Shown piece by piece: positions 53,259-63,026 of a stretch of 64,000 nucleotides of DNA. A model generated the notes under the pieces. That model saw only the letters and a list, made by a program, of their open reading frames with translations. It was not told where the DNA came from and did not search any database. Position 1 is the first letter of the stretch. Every line of letters begins with the position of its first letter. Source of the DNA: Bog-756 sp963828385 (GTDB lineage Bacteria > Actinomycetota > Acidimicrobiia > Acidimicrobiales > RAAP-2); the NCBI GenBank assembly GCA_963828385.1, contig CAWHEF010000002.1:2728001-2792000 (forward strand). Reading direction: 5' to 3'. A program made the translations under genes and the position numbers.

Positions 53259-54095
53259 CTACCGCCGGGCCCCGCGCGTGCGGCGCCGGCGGACGATCAT
53301 CTGGTCGGAGCTCTTCTTGCGGGCCCGGGTGCGGCCTTCGGGCTTGCCCCACGGCGACACCGGATGGCGGCCGCCCGAGGACTTGCCCTCGCCCCCGCCC
53401 AGCGGGTGGTCGACCGGGTTCATGGCCACACCCCGGGTCTGGGGACGCTGCCCCTTCCACCGGTTCCGGCCGGCCTTGCCCAGCTTGACCAGCTCGGCCT
53501 CCGAGTTGCCCACGATGCCGAGGGTGCCCCGGCAGTCGATGGACACCCGGCGCATCTCGGTGGACGGGAGGCGCAGGGTGGCGAAGGCACCTTCCTTGGC
53601 CACGAGCTGCACGCTCATGCCCGCCCCGCGGGCCAGCTTGCCGCCGCCGCCCGGCCGGAGCTCGACGTTGTGGACGACCGAGCCCACCGGGATGTAGCGG
53701 AGCGGCAGGGCGTTGCCGGGCCGGATCTCCGCCCCCTGGCCCGACTGGAGGCGGTCGCCCACCCCAACCTGGGCCGGGGCCAGGATGTAGCGCTTCTCGC
53801 CGTCGAGGTAGTGGAGCAGGGCGATGCGGGCGTTGCGGTTGGGGTCGTACTCGATGGCGGCCACCTTGGCCGGGACGCCGTCCTTGTTCCTCTTGAAGTC
53901 GATGATCCGGTACTGCTGCTTGTGGCCGCCCCCGCGGTGACGCGAGGTCTTGCGCCCGTGGCTGTTCCGACCGCCGGTCTGCGGCTTCGGTGCCAGAAGG
54001 GACTTCTCGGGCCGGTCTCTGGTGATCTCGGCGAAGTCCGAGACGGTCTGGAACCGGCGGCCGGCGCTGGTGGGCTTGCGTGAACGGAGTGGCAT
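53259..54095 (-). CDS. rplB: 50S ribosomal protein L2
   Basis: 278 residues, intact. PLRSRKPTSAGRRFQTVSDF, GRNSHGRKTSRHRGGGHKQQYR and MNPVDHPLGGGEGKSSGGRHPVSPWG (with the His important for peptidyl transfer) are standard. The ATG at 54095 sets the size; the longer open frame overlaps rplW. Confidence 0.97.
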   Translation of the reverse strand: MPLRSRKPTSAGRRFQTVSDFAEITRDRPEKSLLAPKPQTGGRNSHGRKTSRHRGGGHKQQYRIIDFKRNKDGVPAKVAAIEYDPNRNARIALLHYLDGEKRYILAPAQVGVGDRLQSGQGAEIRPGNALPLRYIPVGSVVHNVELRPGGGGKLARGAGMSVQLVAKEGAFATLRLPSTEMRRVSIDCRGTLGIVGNSEAELVKLGKAGRNRWKGQRPQTRGVAMNPVDHPLGGGEGKSSGGRHPVSPWGKPEGRTRARKKSSDQMIVRRRRTRGARR

Positions 54096-54112
54096 AACGA
54101 AGTTCCTCGTGC

Positions 54113-54403
54113 TCAGCTCTCGAAGAGATCGATCGAGTCGCCCTGGCGCAGGGTGACGATGGCCCGCTTGGTGTCCGGACGGTGGCCGATCGTGTTGTTC
54201 CTGCGGTTGCGCCGGGTCTTGCCCTTGCGGTTCAGGGTGTTGACGTTGTCCACGTGGACGTTGAACGCCTGCTCCACCGCGTTGCGCACGTCGATCTTGG
54301 TGGCGGCCGGGTCGACCACGAAGACATAGACGTTCTCGTCCATCAGCGCGTACGACTTCTCGGACACCACCGGGCGGATCAGCACGTTTTGGGGATCCCT
54401 CAT
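54113..54403 (-). CDS. rplW: 50S ribosomal protein L23
   Basis: 96 residues. LIRPVVSEKSYALMDENVYVFVVDPAATKIDVRNAVEQAFNVHV is canonical; it forms part of the exit-tunnel docking site for trigger factor and SRP. ATGA overlap with rplD. Confidence 0.96.
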   Translation of the reverse strand: MRDPQNVLIRPVVSEKSYALMDENVYVFVVDPAATKIDVRNAVEQAFNVHVDNVNTLNRKGKTRRNRRNNTIGHRPDTKRAIVTLRQGDSIDLFES

Positions 54404-55164
54404 CCCTCGCTCCCCTCGGGGGAGTCCATCGGACCACGGGACGACCCGCCGGGCCCGACGGCGGGGAGGGTAGCGTCGGTGAACACCACCCAGTCGTTGA
54501 CCAGGATGTCGTAGGCGTTGAGCTCGCCGACCATGGTCGTCTGGACCTCGGGAAGGTTGGCGAACGATCGCTCCGCGTAGCCGTCGTCGTCGCCAAGCAC
54601 GAGGAGCACCCGGCCCGAGACGCCGATGGCGGACAGGGCGGCGATGCCTGCCTTCGTGCTCGGCACGTCGAACGACCAGGCGTCGACCACGGCCACCCGG
54701 GACTGCGCCGCCCGGTCGGACAGGGCCGAGCGCAGGGCCAGCTGGATCATCTTCTTCGGGGTCTTCTGGGCGTAGGAACGGGGTTTCGGACCGAGGGCCA
54801 CGCCACCGCCCACCCACTGGGGGGCACGGGTCGAGCCTTGGCGTGCCCGCCCCGTGCCCTTCTGCCGGAACGGCTTCGCCCCCCCGCCGCGCACCTCGGC
54901 CCGGGTCTTCGTCGACTGGGTCCCCGAGCGGGCCGCCGCCAGCTGGGCCGTCACCACCTGGTGGAGCACGGCCTGGTTGGGCTCGATGCCGAAGACGGTC
55001 GGGTCGAGGTCGACCGTGCCCGGTTCCGCCCCGTCCTGGGACCGGCGCACGGCGCTGCGGCGTTCGGGCTCCGAGCGACGCAGTCGCCGAGCTTCAGCCG
55101 GTTTGCCGGGTCCGGGACCGACCTCGGTGCCGGCACCGCCGGTGGTGGCACCGACGGCGCTCAC
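54400..55164 (-). CDS. rplD: 50S ribosomal protein L4 with N-terminal extension
   Basis: 254 residues. TKTRAEVRGGGAKPFRQKGTGRARQGSTRAPQWVGGGVALGPKPRSYAQKTPKKM is the tunnel loop and is intact. About 48 residues of low-complexity Gly/Arg sequence precede the core (VDLDPTVFGIEPNQ). The GTG at 55164 overlaps the rplC stop by GTGA; a later start is possible but no better codon context is visible. Confidence 0.93.
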   Translation of the reverse strand: MSAVGATTGGAGTEVGPGPGKPAEARRLRRSEPERRSAVRRSQDGAEPGTVDLDPTVFGIEPNQAVLHQVVTAQLAAARSGTQSTKTRAEVRGGGAKPFRQKGTGRARQGSTRAPQWVGGGVALGPKPRSYAQKTPKKMIQLALRSALSDRAAQSRVAVVDAWSFDVPSTKAGIAALSAIGVSGRVLLVLGDDDGYAERSFANLPEVQTTMVGELNAYDILVNDWVVFTDATLPAVGPGGSSRGPMDSPEGSEG

Positions 55165-55820
55165 GACGAGCCCGCCCTGCTCGCCGGAGCCTTGACCGCG
55201 TCGCGAAGGACCACCATGCCGCCGCGTGGACCGGGCACCGCCCCTTTGACCAGCACCAGCTCGCGTTCGGCATCGGCCTGGACGACCTCGAGGTTGAGCG
55301 TCGTCACCTGGTTCCCGCCCAGCCGGCCCGCCATCTTCGTCCCCTTGAACACCCGGGAGGGCGTGGCGCAGGCCCCGATCGAGCCCGGCGCCCGGTGGTG
55401 CTTGTGGTTGCCGTGGGACGCGCCCTGGCCCTTGAAGTTGTGACGCTTCATGCCGCCGGCGAAGCCCTTGCCCTTGGCGACGGCGATGGCGTCGACCAGC
55501 TCCCCCGCTTCCAACAGGTCGGCGGTCAGCTCCTGGCCGACCTCATAGCTCCCGGTGTCGTCGATGGGCAGCTCCACCAGCCGGCGTCCGGGATCCACGC
55601 CGGCGCCGGCGTAGTGACCCTGCTCCGCCTTGGTCAGCGTGGAGGACCGCCGGTGCCCGAAGGTCACCTGCAGCGCCGCATACCCCTCGCGTTCTGGCGT
55701 CTTCACCTGCACGATGCGGACCGGCGCCACGCGCACCACCGTGACCGGCACGGCCCGGTGCCGGTCGTCCCAGATCTGGGTCATGCCCACTTTTTCGCCC
55801 ACGATCGCCCTGGTGGCCAC
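55161..55820 (-). CDS. rplC: 50S ribosomal protein L3
   Basis: 219 residues, intact. RAIVGEKVGMTQIWDDRHRAVPVTVV, AKGKGFAGGMKRHNFKGQGASHGNHKHHRAPGSIG and VFKGTKMAGRLGGNQVT are canonical. It is here the first gene of its ribosomal run, because rpsJ, normally next to it, lies 3.3 kb away. Confidence 0.97.
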   Translation of the reverse strand: MATRAIVGEKVGMTQIWDDRHRAVPVTVVRVAPVRIVQVKTPEREGYAALQVTFGHRRSSTLTKAEQGHYAGAGVDPGRRLVELPIDDTGSYEVGQELTADLLEAGELVDAIAVAKGKGFAGGMKRHNFKGQGASHGNHKHHRAPGSIGACATPSRVFKGTKMAGRLGGNQVTTLNLEVVQADAERELVLVKGAVPGPRGGMVVLRDAVKAPASRAGSS

Positions 55821-55952
55821 TGGCGCTTCTCCGTCTCAATTCTTCGTCCTCGCCGGCGCCGGCCGGCACCTGCGGTCTCCTGTCAACACGCCGCTCGCTG
55901 TTCGACTCCACTGCTCCCTCGCCACCCGGGAAGTCTCCCGCTTGCACGCAGA

Positions 55953-55981
55953 CGCTCCGCTCGGAAGACCCGAGCGGAGCG
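55953..55981 (-). promoter_or_regulatory. Perfect 11-base-pair hairpin in the rplC leader
   Basis: CGCTCCGCTCG, seven bases, CGAGCGGAGCG. It lies 133 bases before the rplC start. No T-run follows on the minus strand, so it is more likely an attenuation or protein-binding structure than a simple terminator. Confidence 0.5.
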
Positions 55982-56081
55982 CTCGCATGGTTTGGCCCGA
56001 GGTCCCCGCTCCGGCGGGCGCTCGGACACATCCTGTCTGTGGCCTGTCTGTGGCGTCGATCAGTCATCAGGCCGACCGACG

Positions 56082-56110
56082 ACTATACACCATCGGCACG
56101 GCCCCGACAA
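56082..56110 (-). promoter_or_regulatory. Strong candidate promoter of the rplC operon
   Basis: TTGTCG (-35), 17 bases, TATAGT (-10). This is the best sigma-70-like match in the right part of the window. It begins 13 bases beyond the stop codon of the duplicated rpsJ end, so it would drive rplC-rplD-rplW and so on independently of rpsJ. The leader would be about 255 nt. Confidence 0.65.
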
Positions 56111-56126
56111 CGGAGCCCCGGCTCAG

Positions 56127-56143
56127 ACGGTCTGTATCTTGAT
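56127..56143. repeat. Second copy of the rpsJ 3' end (distal attachment site)
   Basis: ACGGTCTGTATCTTGAT, matching 59104-59120 at 16 of 17 positions. On the minus strand it reads ATC AAG ATA CAG ACC GTC TGA, that is IKIQTV-stop, the same terminus as rpsJ with synonymous codons and a different stop codon. Confidence 0.8.
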
Positions 56144-56369
56144 TCAAGAAGTGCCAAGCCTGCACGCTCAGGTTGGGCCGTTCTCATTGGGGCTCCTTTC
56201 GGATGAACGCCACGACGCTTGGCGTCGGGGGCCGGAGAGCATGATGCACGGCCGACGAGCGGAGTCAAGGGCAGGGGGAGACAAACCGGCCCGATCCAGA
56301 GAGAACTCTGCCTGCGCAGCCTTGACGAGCGAAGTCGGGCCGTGCCACCGACTCGACGCGGCGCAGGGA

Positions 56370-56635
56370 TCAGGCGGAAGACCGCCCCAGCAGGTCGAGG
56401 TGCTGGTCTGCATGCCCGGACAGGACCCGCAGGAGCAGTACCCCGTTGGCCTTGACTTCCACCACTTGGGCGACGGCCGGGTCGGCGTCCTCGTCGCCCA
56501 CGACCATGTACCGGCCGGGCTCGATGACGGCTCCTGCGGTGGCATCTTTGACGCTCGCATGGGTCAGACCATCGGCGTCGACGCGGTGGAGTCGACCCAG
56601 AGGTCCCGCTGACGATCTTCACTCACGCCAGCCAT
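56370..56635 (-). CDS. Small hypothetical protein (frameshifted as sequenced)
   Basis: ATG at 56635 follows GGGAGA. MAGVSEDRQRDLWVDSTA continues, if one base is added near 56591, as VDADGLTHASVKDATAGAVIEPGRYMVVGDEDADPAVAQVVEVKANGVLLLRVLSGHADQHLDLLGRSSA. The repaired 88-residue product is acidic and beta-rich in appearance. The second piece has strongly coding-like composition on this strand and frame. No family recognised. Last gene of the element before the distal repeat. Confidence 0.55.
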
Positions 56636-56658
56636 TCTCCCACGCCGGGACGTCCCGG

Positions 56659-57310
56659 TCACCGGCCCGGATTGGCCGTCGGCGGACCGAAGACGGACCT
56701 GAGGTGCTCGAGCGTGTTGTTGGTGAGGTCGGGTAGCGCGATGTCGAAATGGGGAGTGCGACCGGTCGATAGAAGGGCGTACCCCGCCTGACGAAGCCGA
56801 CCCACCGTCGACAGCCGTATCTGCCCGTAGCGGTGGACCTCGTCGACCTCGGCACACAGGCGCTCCACCACCCCGTCTACGGCCACAAAAACGACACGCT
56901 CCGGACGCTCCAGAGCACGCATGGCAGCCATCAGCGGCTCCCCAAAGGAGTGAAAGGTTGCTCGATCCCGCATCGAAGTAAGCTTGGAGTGCAGGTGGAA
57001 AAGGAACTCAGCGACCTGACCTGCATTTGGTTCGGGGGCATCATCCTGGGGCTCGTACCGCCAAAAGGTGATGGTCTTCGTGTCGATGCTGACGGGTTGC
57101 TCAATACCCAGGTCGATGGGAGGCACTACCGGAGCGGCTAGCTCAACGAGTTCTCTAACAACCGCGAGTTCTCTGAACAGCTTTGTCGTGTTCCTTGGAA
57201 ATCTTGGCGACGACAGGACTCGGCGAAAGCCACACGACCGCGTTGTTGGTCGACCTCAGGTTGACCAGCTGACGTACATCGAATCCGCAGGACCGGACCA
57301 GATCGGCCAT
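56659..57310 (-). pseudogene. Aminoglycoside phosphotransferase-like N-lobe fused to an unrelated end
   Basis: From the ATG at 57310: MADLVRSCGFDVRQLVNLRSTNNAVVWLSPSPVVAKISKEHDKAV, and after an extra base near 57143, RELAVVRELVELAAPVVPPIDLG..VTFWRYEP-like sequence (ITFWRYEPQDDAPEPNAGQVAEFLFHLHSKL). This is the N-lobe of the APH/choline-kinase family. The catalytic HGDxHxxN and DxE motifs are absent. From about 56870 on (VFVAVDGVVERLCAEVDEVHRYGQIRLSTVGRL...HFDIALPDL) the sequence looks like a different small protein. It is probably a deletion chimera without kinase activity. Confidence 0.55.
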
Positions 57311-57364
57311 GGGGGTAATCACGTCCACACGAATATGGTGGCACTTCTCCCCTTCGTGGGGTGC

Positions 57365-57379
57365 CCCCTACCGCCGGTT
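57365..57379. repeat. 15-base direct repeat, copy 1
   Basis: CCCCTACCGCCGGTT, identical to 58021-58035. It lies 27 bases past the stop of the DinB-family gene, next to an imperfect hairpin (57387-57418). Confidence 0.6.
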
Positions 57380-57406
57380 CGAGGTGCGGCGGGCCTACGC
57401 CTTGGC

Positions 57407-57955
57407 CTACGCCCGCCGGCCTAAGAAGTAAAGGAACTCCGTCTGCAGGTCGGCATCAATGGGTGGTTCCAACTTGGGCCCGAAGACGTTTGGCTGGCGG
57501 ATCATGGCGTCCATCGGCTTGAGAGCTTCGTAAGCCTGTCGGACGGAGTCCTCGTCAAGGCGCTCGTCCGCACCGATCGTTCGTGCCAGGTCCCACGTGT
57601 GGACGAGCAGGTCCATGGTCACGAACCGCCCAATGATCTCGCCGGCAGACATCCTGCCGGTCGGCCCGTCCACCTCTTTGGCCACCGCCTCCGGTTCTCC
57701 GGTGATCTCGTCGATCGCTTGAGAGGCCTTCTCCCAGGCCCGCCTCGGGTCCTCGTCAGCGCCCAGGGGCTCCGACTCCCCACCCCTGACACCGGCGATC
57801 ACGCCCCGATGACCCTCGACCACGTGAGCCACCACGCCTCGGGCCGTCCACTGTTCGCAGGGGGATTGGGCCTCCCACTTGTCGGGGCTCACCGCCCTCA
57901 CCGCGGCATCGAAGCCGCTCGACACCAACCGGTAACTATCTTGGACCTGGGTCAT
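57407..57955 (-). CDS. TIGR03086-type metal-binding protein (DinB / mycothiol-dependent maleylpyruvate isomerase-like)
   Basis: 182 residues, intact. The N-terminal four-helix bundle has WTARGVVAHVVEGHRGVIAG and, later, MDLLVHTWDLARTIG, the His residues that bind metal in this superfamily. Members use or are thought to use mycothiol or bacillithiol in detoxification; the exact reaction here is unknown. Flanked by two identical 15-base direct repeats. It is the only undamaged gene of the element as sequenced. Confidence 0.8.
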   Translation of the reverse strand: MTQVQDSYRLVSSGFDAAVRAVSPDKWEAQSPCEQWTARGVVAHVVEGHRGVIAGVRGGESEPLGADEDPRRAWEKASQAIDEITGEPEAVAKEVDGPTGRMSAGEIIGRFVTMDLLVHTWDLARTIGADERLDEDSVRQAYEALKPMDAMIRQPNVFGPKLEPPIDADLQTEFLYFLGRRA

Positions 57956-58020
57956 AGCGCGAGCGTACGTCGCCTCTCGACCACGCCGAAAGTGCTGAAT
58001 CCGGGCGGGGTGTTGGGTCG

Positions 58021-58035
58021 CCCCTACCGCCGGTT
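58021..58035. repeat. 15-base direct repeat, copy 2
   Basis: CCCCTACCGCCGGTT, identical to 57365-57379, upstream of the DinB-family gene and downstream of the recombinase gene. Together the copies frame that gene as a 640-base unit. Confidence 0.6.
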
Positions 58036-58098
58036 ATGCCGCCTGCGCTCGTGGAGCACTCCAAACATCGGCAACACAGCTCCCGCTGCGTGAACCCG

Positions 58099-59091
58099 TC
58101 AGTCGAGCACACTGGCGGCTCGCTCCCTGGCGGCCGGGTCGAGCGGATGGAAGTACGACCGCTGGGTCGTCGTGGGGTCGGCATGATCGAGCACGAGCTC
58201 GATGTCCTGGAGGTCGAAGAGATGACCACCATCGGTGCCCTTCGCCCGGTGGAGGATGCCCGCCGCGCTGCGACGAAGGTCGTGCGGCGGGAGATGCCCG
58301 AGGCCGGCCCGCCGCGGCGCGGTGTCTGACGATGTCCTGGACCGAGAAGATCTGGGCGATCGGCCGGCCCCAGAAGACCCGGCCCGATCCGGCACCCGGC
58401 TTCCCCCGGCAGACGAGGGGGTCGTCCGAACGGGGCGGGCAGTCAAGGCAGGCCTCAGTAGACCAACAGGTAGCGGCGGATGAGCTCGAGGAGACCGTCG
58501 CCGGGGACCACCCTCTGGGAGCGGCGGCCTTCCCGATCCAGGCAGAGCTGAACCGGATGACTCGGCCGAGCTGGAGGTCGCCGAGGCGGAGGCCGATGAC
58601 CTCCGCCGCCCGCATTTCCGCCGAGGCCGAGATCGGGGCACGAGTTCGTCGCGGATGCCCGATCTCCCGGTCGCCCGCTGCAGGTGGAGAGGAGCTGGCC
58701 GAAGGCCTCCTCGTGGGTCAGCCAGCGGGCTGGGTACTTGCCCTGGACCTTGCCGTAGAGGCGGGGGATCCGGCGGAGGGGGTTGTCCCGGTCGCACGAG
58801 CGCCTCGACGAGGGCCGGATCGGCGTGCCCTTCGCGGACGCACCAGCGGAGGAATGTGGTCACCCGGGAGAGGCGGTTCCGGACGGTGTTGTTGGCGACC
58901 GGGCGGTCGAGCCCGGCACACCACCGCAAGCACCTCGGCGTCGGTCAGTTCCGAGGGGTGCGGGCGCCCGGTGGCCCGGAACAGGTCGCTCAGCTCGGCC
59001 ACGTACTGGTGCCGGGTCTTCGGGTTGGGGTAGCGCTCCGCGAAGGCCGAGACGAGATCACGAGCAGTGGCAGGCCGGCCCGGCCCACCAC
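58099..59091 (-). pseudogene. Tyrosine recombinase / integrase, frame-disrupted as sequenced
   Basis: Pieces in three frames join to a complete phage-type integrase of about 325 residues. The core-binding domain is RDLVSAFAERYPNPKTRHQYVAELSDLFRATG and NNTVRNRLSRVTTFLRWCVREGHADPALVEALV. The first catalytic Arg is in MRAAEVIGLRLGDL (about 58610), HDLRR lies at 58270-58284, LDHAD gives the second His, and Y in RSYFHP is the nucleophile (about 58154). At least six indels separate the pieces. No in-frame start is certain; a GTG at 59091, 8 bases past the rpsJ stop, is a candidate. Density of indels equals that of nearby essential genes, so the gene may be intact in reality. Confidence 0.8.
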
Positions 59092-59099
59092 GCTCCGTG

Positions 59100-59430
59100 T
59101 TACACGGTCTGGATCTTGATCTCGATGTCCACCCCGGCCGGGAGGTCGAGCCGCTGGAGCGAGTCGACCGTCTTCGGCGTGTGCTCGACGATGTCGACCA
59201 GACGCTTGTGGACCCGCATCTCGAAGTGCTCGCGGCTGTCCTTGTACTTGTGCGGGGAGCGGATCACCGTGTAGCGGTGCTTCTCGGTCGGGCAGCGGCA
59301 CCGGGCCGAGCACCTTGGCCTGGGTGCGCAGCACCGTCTGGACGATCTTCTCGGTCGACTGGTCGAGGATCTCGTGGTCGTAGGCCTTGAGCCGGATCCT
59401 GATCTTCTGGCGGGGGCCTTCTGCGGCCAT
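59100..59430 (-). CDS. rpsJ: 30S ribosomal protein S10 (one frameshift as sequenced)
   Basis: MAAEGPRQKIRIRLKAYDHEILDQSTEKIVQTVLRTQAKVLGPVPLP, then after an extra base near 59292 TEKHRYTVIRSPHKYKDSREHFEMRVHKRLVDIVEHTPKTVDSLQRLDLPAGVDIEIKIQTV. 109 residues, normal S10, also the NusG/NusB partner in transcription antitermination. Sits after tuf as in many actinobacteria, but rplC does not follow. Its last six codons are part of the repeat shared with 56127-56143. Confidence 0.95.
59104..59120. repeat. rpsJ-proximal copy of the attachment repeat
   Basis: ACGGTCTGGATCTTGAT, the end of rpsJ (minus strand codons for IKIQTV). Pairs with the copy at 56127-56143. Confidence 0.8.
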
Positions 59431-59471
59431 GGGACTGCGTCCTCTCCTCGGGTAGCTTCCGGTGCGCTCGA

Positions 59472-60662
<1,191 letters not shown>

Positions 60663-60854
60663 GGCTGGGGTAATGCTCCCTGATCTCGGGCGGCACCCCC
60701 TCGGGCCCGCCACGACGGAGGCGGATGCCTTCGTCGCTCGTGTCGTCTCGATGTACTGCTGCTGCTGCTGCTACTGCGGTCTGTGCGAGACTGCCTGACT
60801 GCTGGATCGTGCTGCCGGACGGGCCTCGCGGTCCGGCGGCTGGCCGTCCGATCC

Positions 60855-62955
60855 TCACTCTCCGCGCGCCTTGGCGATGATCTCCTTGGCGATCGACTCG
60901 GGGACCTCGTTGTACGCGTGGAACTGCATCGAGTACGTGGCCCGTCCCTGGGTGCGCGAGCGCAGGTCGGTAGCGTAGCCGAACATGTCGCTCAGCGGTA
61001 CCTGGGCCCGGACGATGTGGCTGTTGCCCCGCTGCTCCATGCCCTCGACCTTGCCCCGGCGGGCGGAGAGGTCGCCGATCACGTCGCCCATGTAGTCCTC
61101 CGGGGTGGTGACCTCGACGGCCATCACCGGCTCGAGGAGCACGGGGTCGGCCAGGTTGGCCGCCTTCTTGATGGCCATCGAACCGGCGATCTTGAACGCC
61201 ATCTCCGAGGAGTCGACGTCGTGGTAGGAGCCGTAGGTGAGGATCACCTTGACGTCGACCGTCGGGTAGCCGGCCAGCACGCCCGAGGTGAGCGACTCCT
61301 GGATGCCGTGCGTCGACCGAGGGGATGTACTCCTTCGGGATGGCCCCGCCGGTGATCTTGTCGACGAACTCGTAGCCCCCGCCGGGGCCGGTGGGCTCCA
61401 GGGTGATGACCACGTGGCCGTACTGGCCCTTGCCGCCGGTCTGGCGGACGTAGCGGAGCTCGACCTTCTCCACCTTCTTGCGGACGGTCTCCCGGTAGGC
61501 CACCTGGGGCTTGCCCACGTTGGCGTCCACGTTGAACTCGCGGAGCATCCGGTCCACCAGGACCTCGAGGTGGAGCTCGCCCATCCCGGAGATGACCGTC
61601 TGGCCGGTCTCCTCGTCGGACTGGACCCGGAAGGTCGGGTCCTCCTCGGACAGCGAGAACAGGGCCTTGGACAGCTTGTCCTGGTCGGCCTTGGTCTTGG
61701 GCTCGACGGCCACGTGGATGACCGGCTCGGGGAAGGTCAGCGACTCGAGCACCACCGGCTGGTCGGGGTCGCACAGGGTGTCCCCGGTGGTGGTCTGCTT
61801 GAGCCCGACCGCGGCCACGATGTCGCCGGCGAAGACCGGCGTCCAGGTCCTCGCGGGAGTTGGCGTGCATCTGGAGGATGCGGCCGACGCGCTCTTTGCG
61901 GTCCTTGGTCGAGTTGAGCACGCCCGAGCCCTTGGCCAGGGTGCCCGAGTACACCCGCAGGTAGGTGAGCTTGCCGACGTAGGGGTCGGTCATGATCTTG
62001 AAGGCCAGCGCCGAGAACGGGGCGGCGTCGTCGGCCGGACGCTCGACGCACCTCGTCCTCCTTGCGGGGAACGGTGCCGATGGTCGGCGGGATGTCGAGC
62101 GGGCTCGGGAGGTAGTCGACCACGGCGTCGAGCATGGGCTGGACGCCCTTGTTCTTGAAGGCGGAGCCGCACAGGATGGGCACGGCGTGGCTGCCCAGGG
62201 TGGCCGTGCGGAGGGCGCGGGTCAGGTCCTCGGGCGTGATCTCCTCGTCGCCCAGGTACTTCTCCATGATGGTGTCGTCATGGTTGGAGACGACGTCGAT
62301 GAGCTGGTGGTGGGCCTCCTCCGCCACCGCCTTCATCTCGGCGGGGATCTCCTCTGTCTGCCACTCCTCGCCCATGCCGTCGTCCCACACCAGGGCCCGC
62401 ATGCGGACGAGGTCGACGACGCCCCGGAAGTCGCCCTCGGACCCGATGGGCAGCTGGACCACCGCCACCGTGGCGTCCAGACGGTCCCTGATCATCTGCA
62501 CGCACTGGTCGAAGTCGGCTCCGGTCCGGTCCATCTTGTTGACGAAGCAGATGCGGGGGACGTCGTACTTGTCGGCCTGGCGCCACACCGTCTCGGTCTG
62601 GGGCTCGACGCCGGCCACGGCGTCGAAGACGGCCACCGCGCCGTCCAGCACCCGCAGGGACCGCTCGACCTCGACGGTGAAGTCCACGTGGCCCGGGGTG
62701 TCGATGATGTTGATCACCGTGTCCCGCCACATGGCAGGTGGTGGCGGCCGACGTGATGGTGATGCCCCGCTCCTGCTCCTGGACCATCCAGTCCATGGTG
62801 GCGGCGCCCTCGTGGACCTCACCGATCTTGTAGTTCCTGCCGGTGTAGTAGAGGATCCGCTCGGTGGTCGTCGTCTTGCCCGCGTCGATGTGGGCCATGA
62901 TCCCGATGTTCCGGGTCTTGGACAGGGAATGCTGTCGGGTCGGTGCTTCAGCCAT
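60855..62955 (-). CDS. fusA: Elongation factor G (four frameshifts as sequenced)
   Basis: RNIGIMAHIDAGKTTTTERILYYTG (P-loop), IIDTPGHVDFTVEVERSL (switch II), FVNKMDRTGADF (guanine motif), then the domain II-V sequences to PESIAKEIIAKARGE. Extra bases near 62733, 62050, 61842 and 61313 split it; dropping them gives 698 residues, the usual size. Follows rpsG after 71 bases in the str operon. Confidence 0.96.
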
Positions 62956-63026
62956 GGTTGTTCAGCTCTCGGGTCGTGCTGGTGGGTGATGCCGACATCC
63001 AGGGTACGGGCCGGACCGGCCCTTCC

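Larger units (their letters stand above)
55821..56122 (-). promoter_or_regulatory. Non-coding leader region of the rplC operon
   Basis: No convincing gene. From upstream to downstream on the minus strand it holds a promoter, an 11-base tandem repeat (CCTGTCTGTGG twice, plus strand, 56032-56053), and a strong hairpin. This is the expected place for L4-type autogenous control, though that is an inference. Confidence 0.5.
56127..59120 (-). mobile_element. Small integrative element in the 3' end of rpsJ
   Basis: About 2.96 kb lies between the rpsJ terminus and its duplicate. It carries a tyrosine recombinase gene right beside the rpsJ end, then a DinB-family gene, a kinase-like remnant and a small unknown gene, all on the minus strand. 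Recombinase next to one of two direct repeats formed from a target gene's 3' end is the classical arrangement of integrative elements and genomic islands. Base composition inside is visibly richer in A and T around 56.6-57.4 kb. No replication, transfer or phage genes are seen, so it is either a minimal or a decayed element. Confidence 0.75.

Noticed and set aside
56083..56187. 34-residue ORF with a good AAAGGAG site crossing the distal attachment repeat
   Set aside because: It runs through the rplC promoter and the repeat, has no recognisable family, and the ribosome-site match alone is weak evidence.
60756..60770. Five CTG triplets between tuf and fusA
   Set aside because: The run is short and in non-coding sequence; nothing indicates function.
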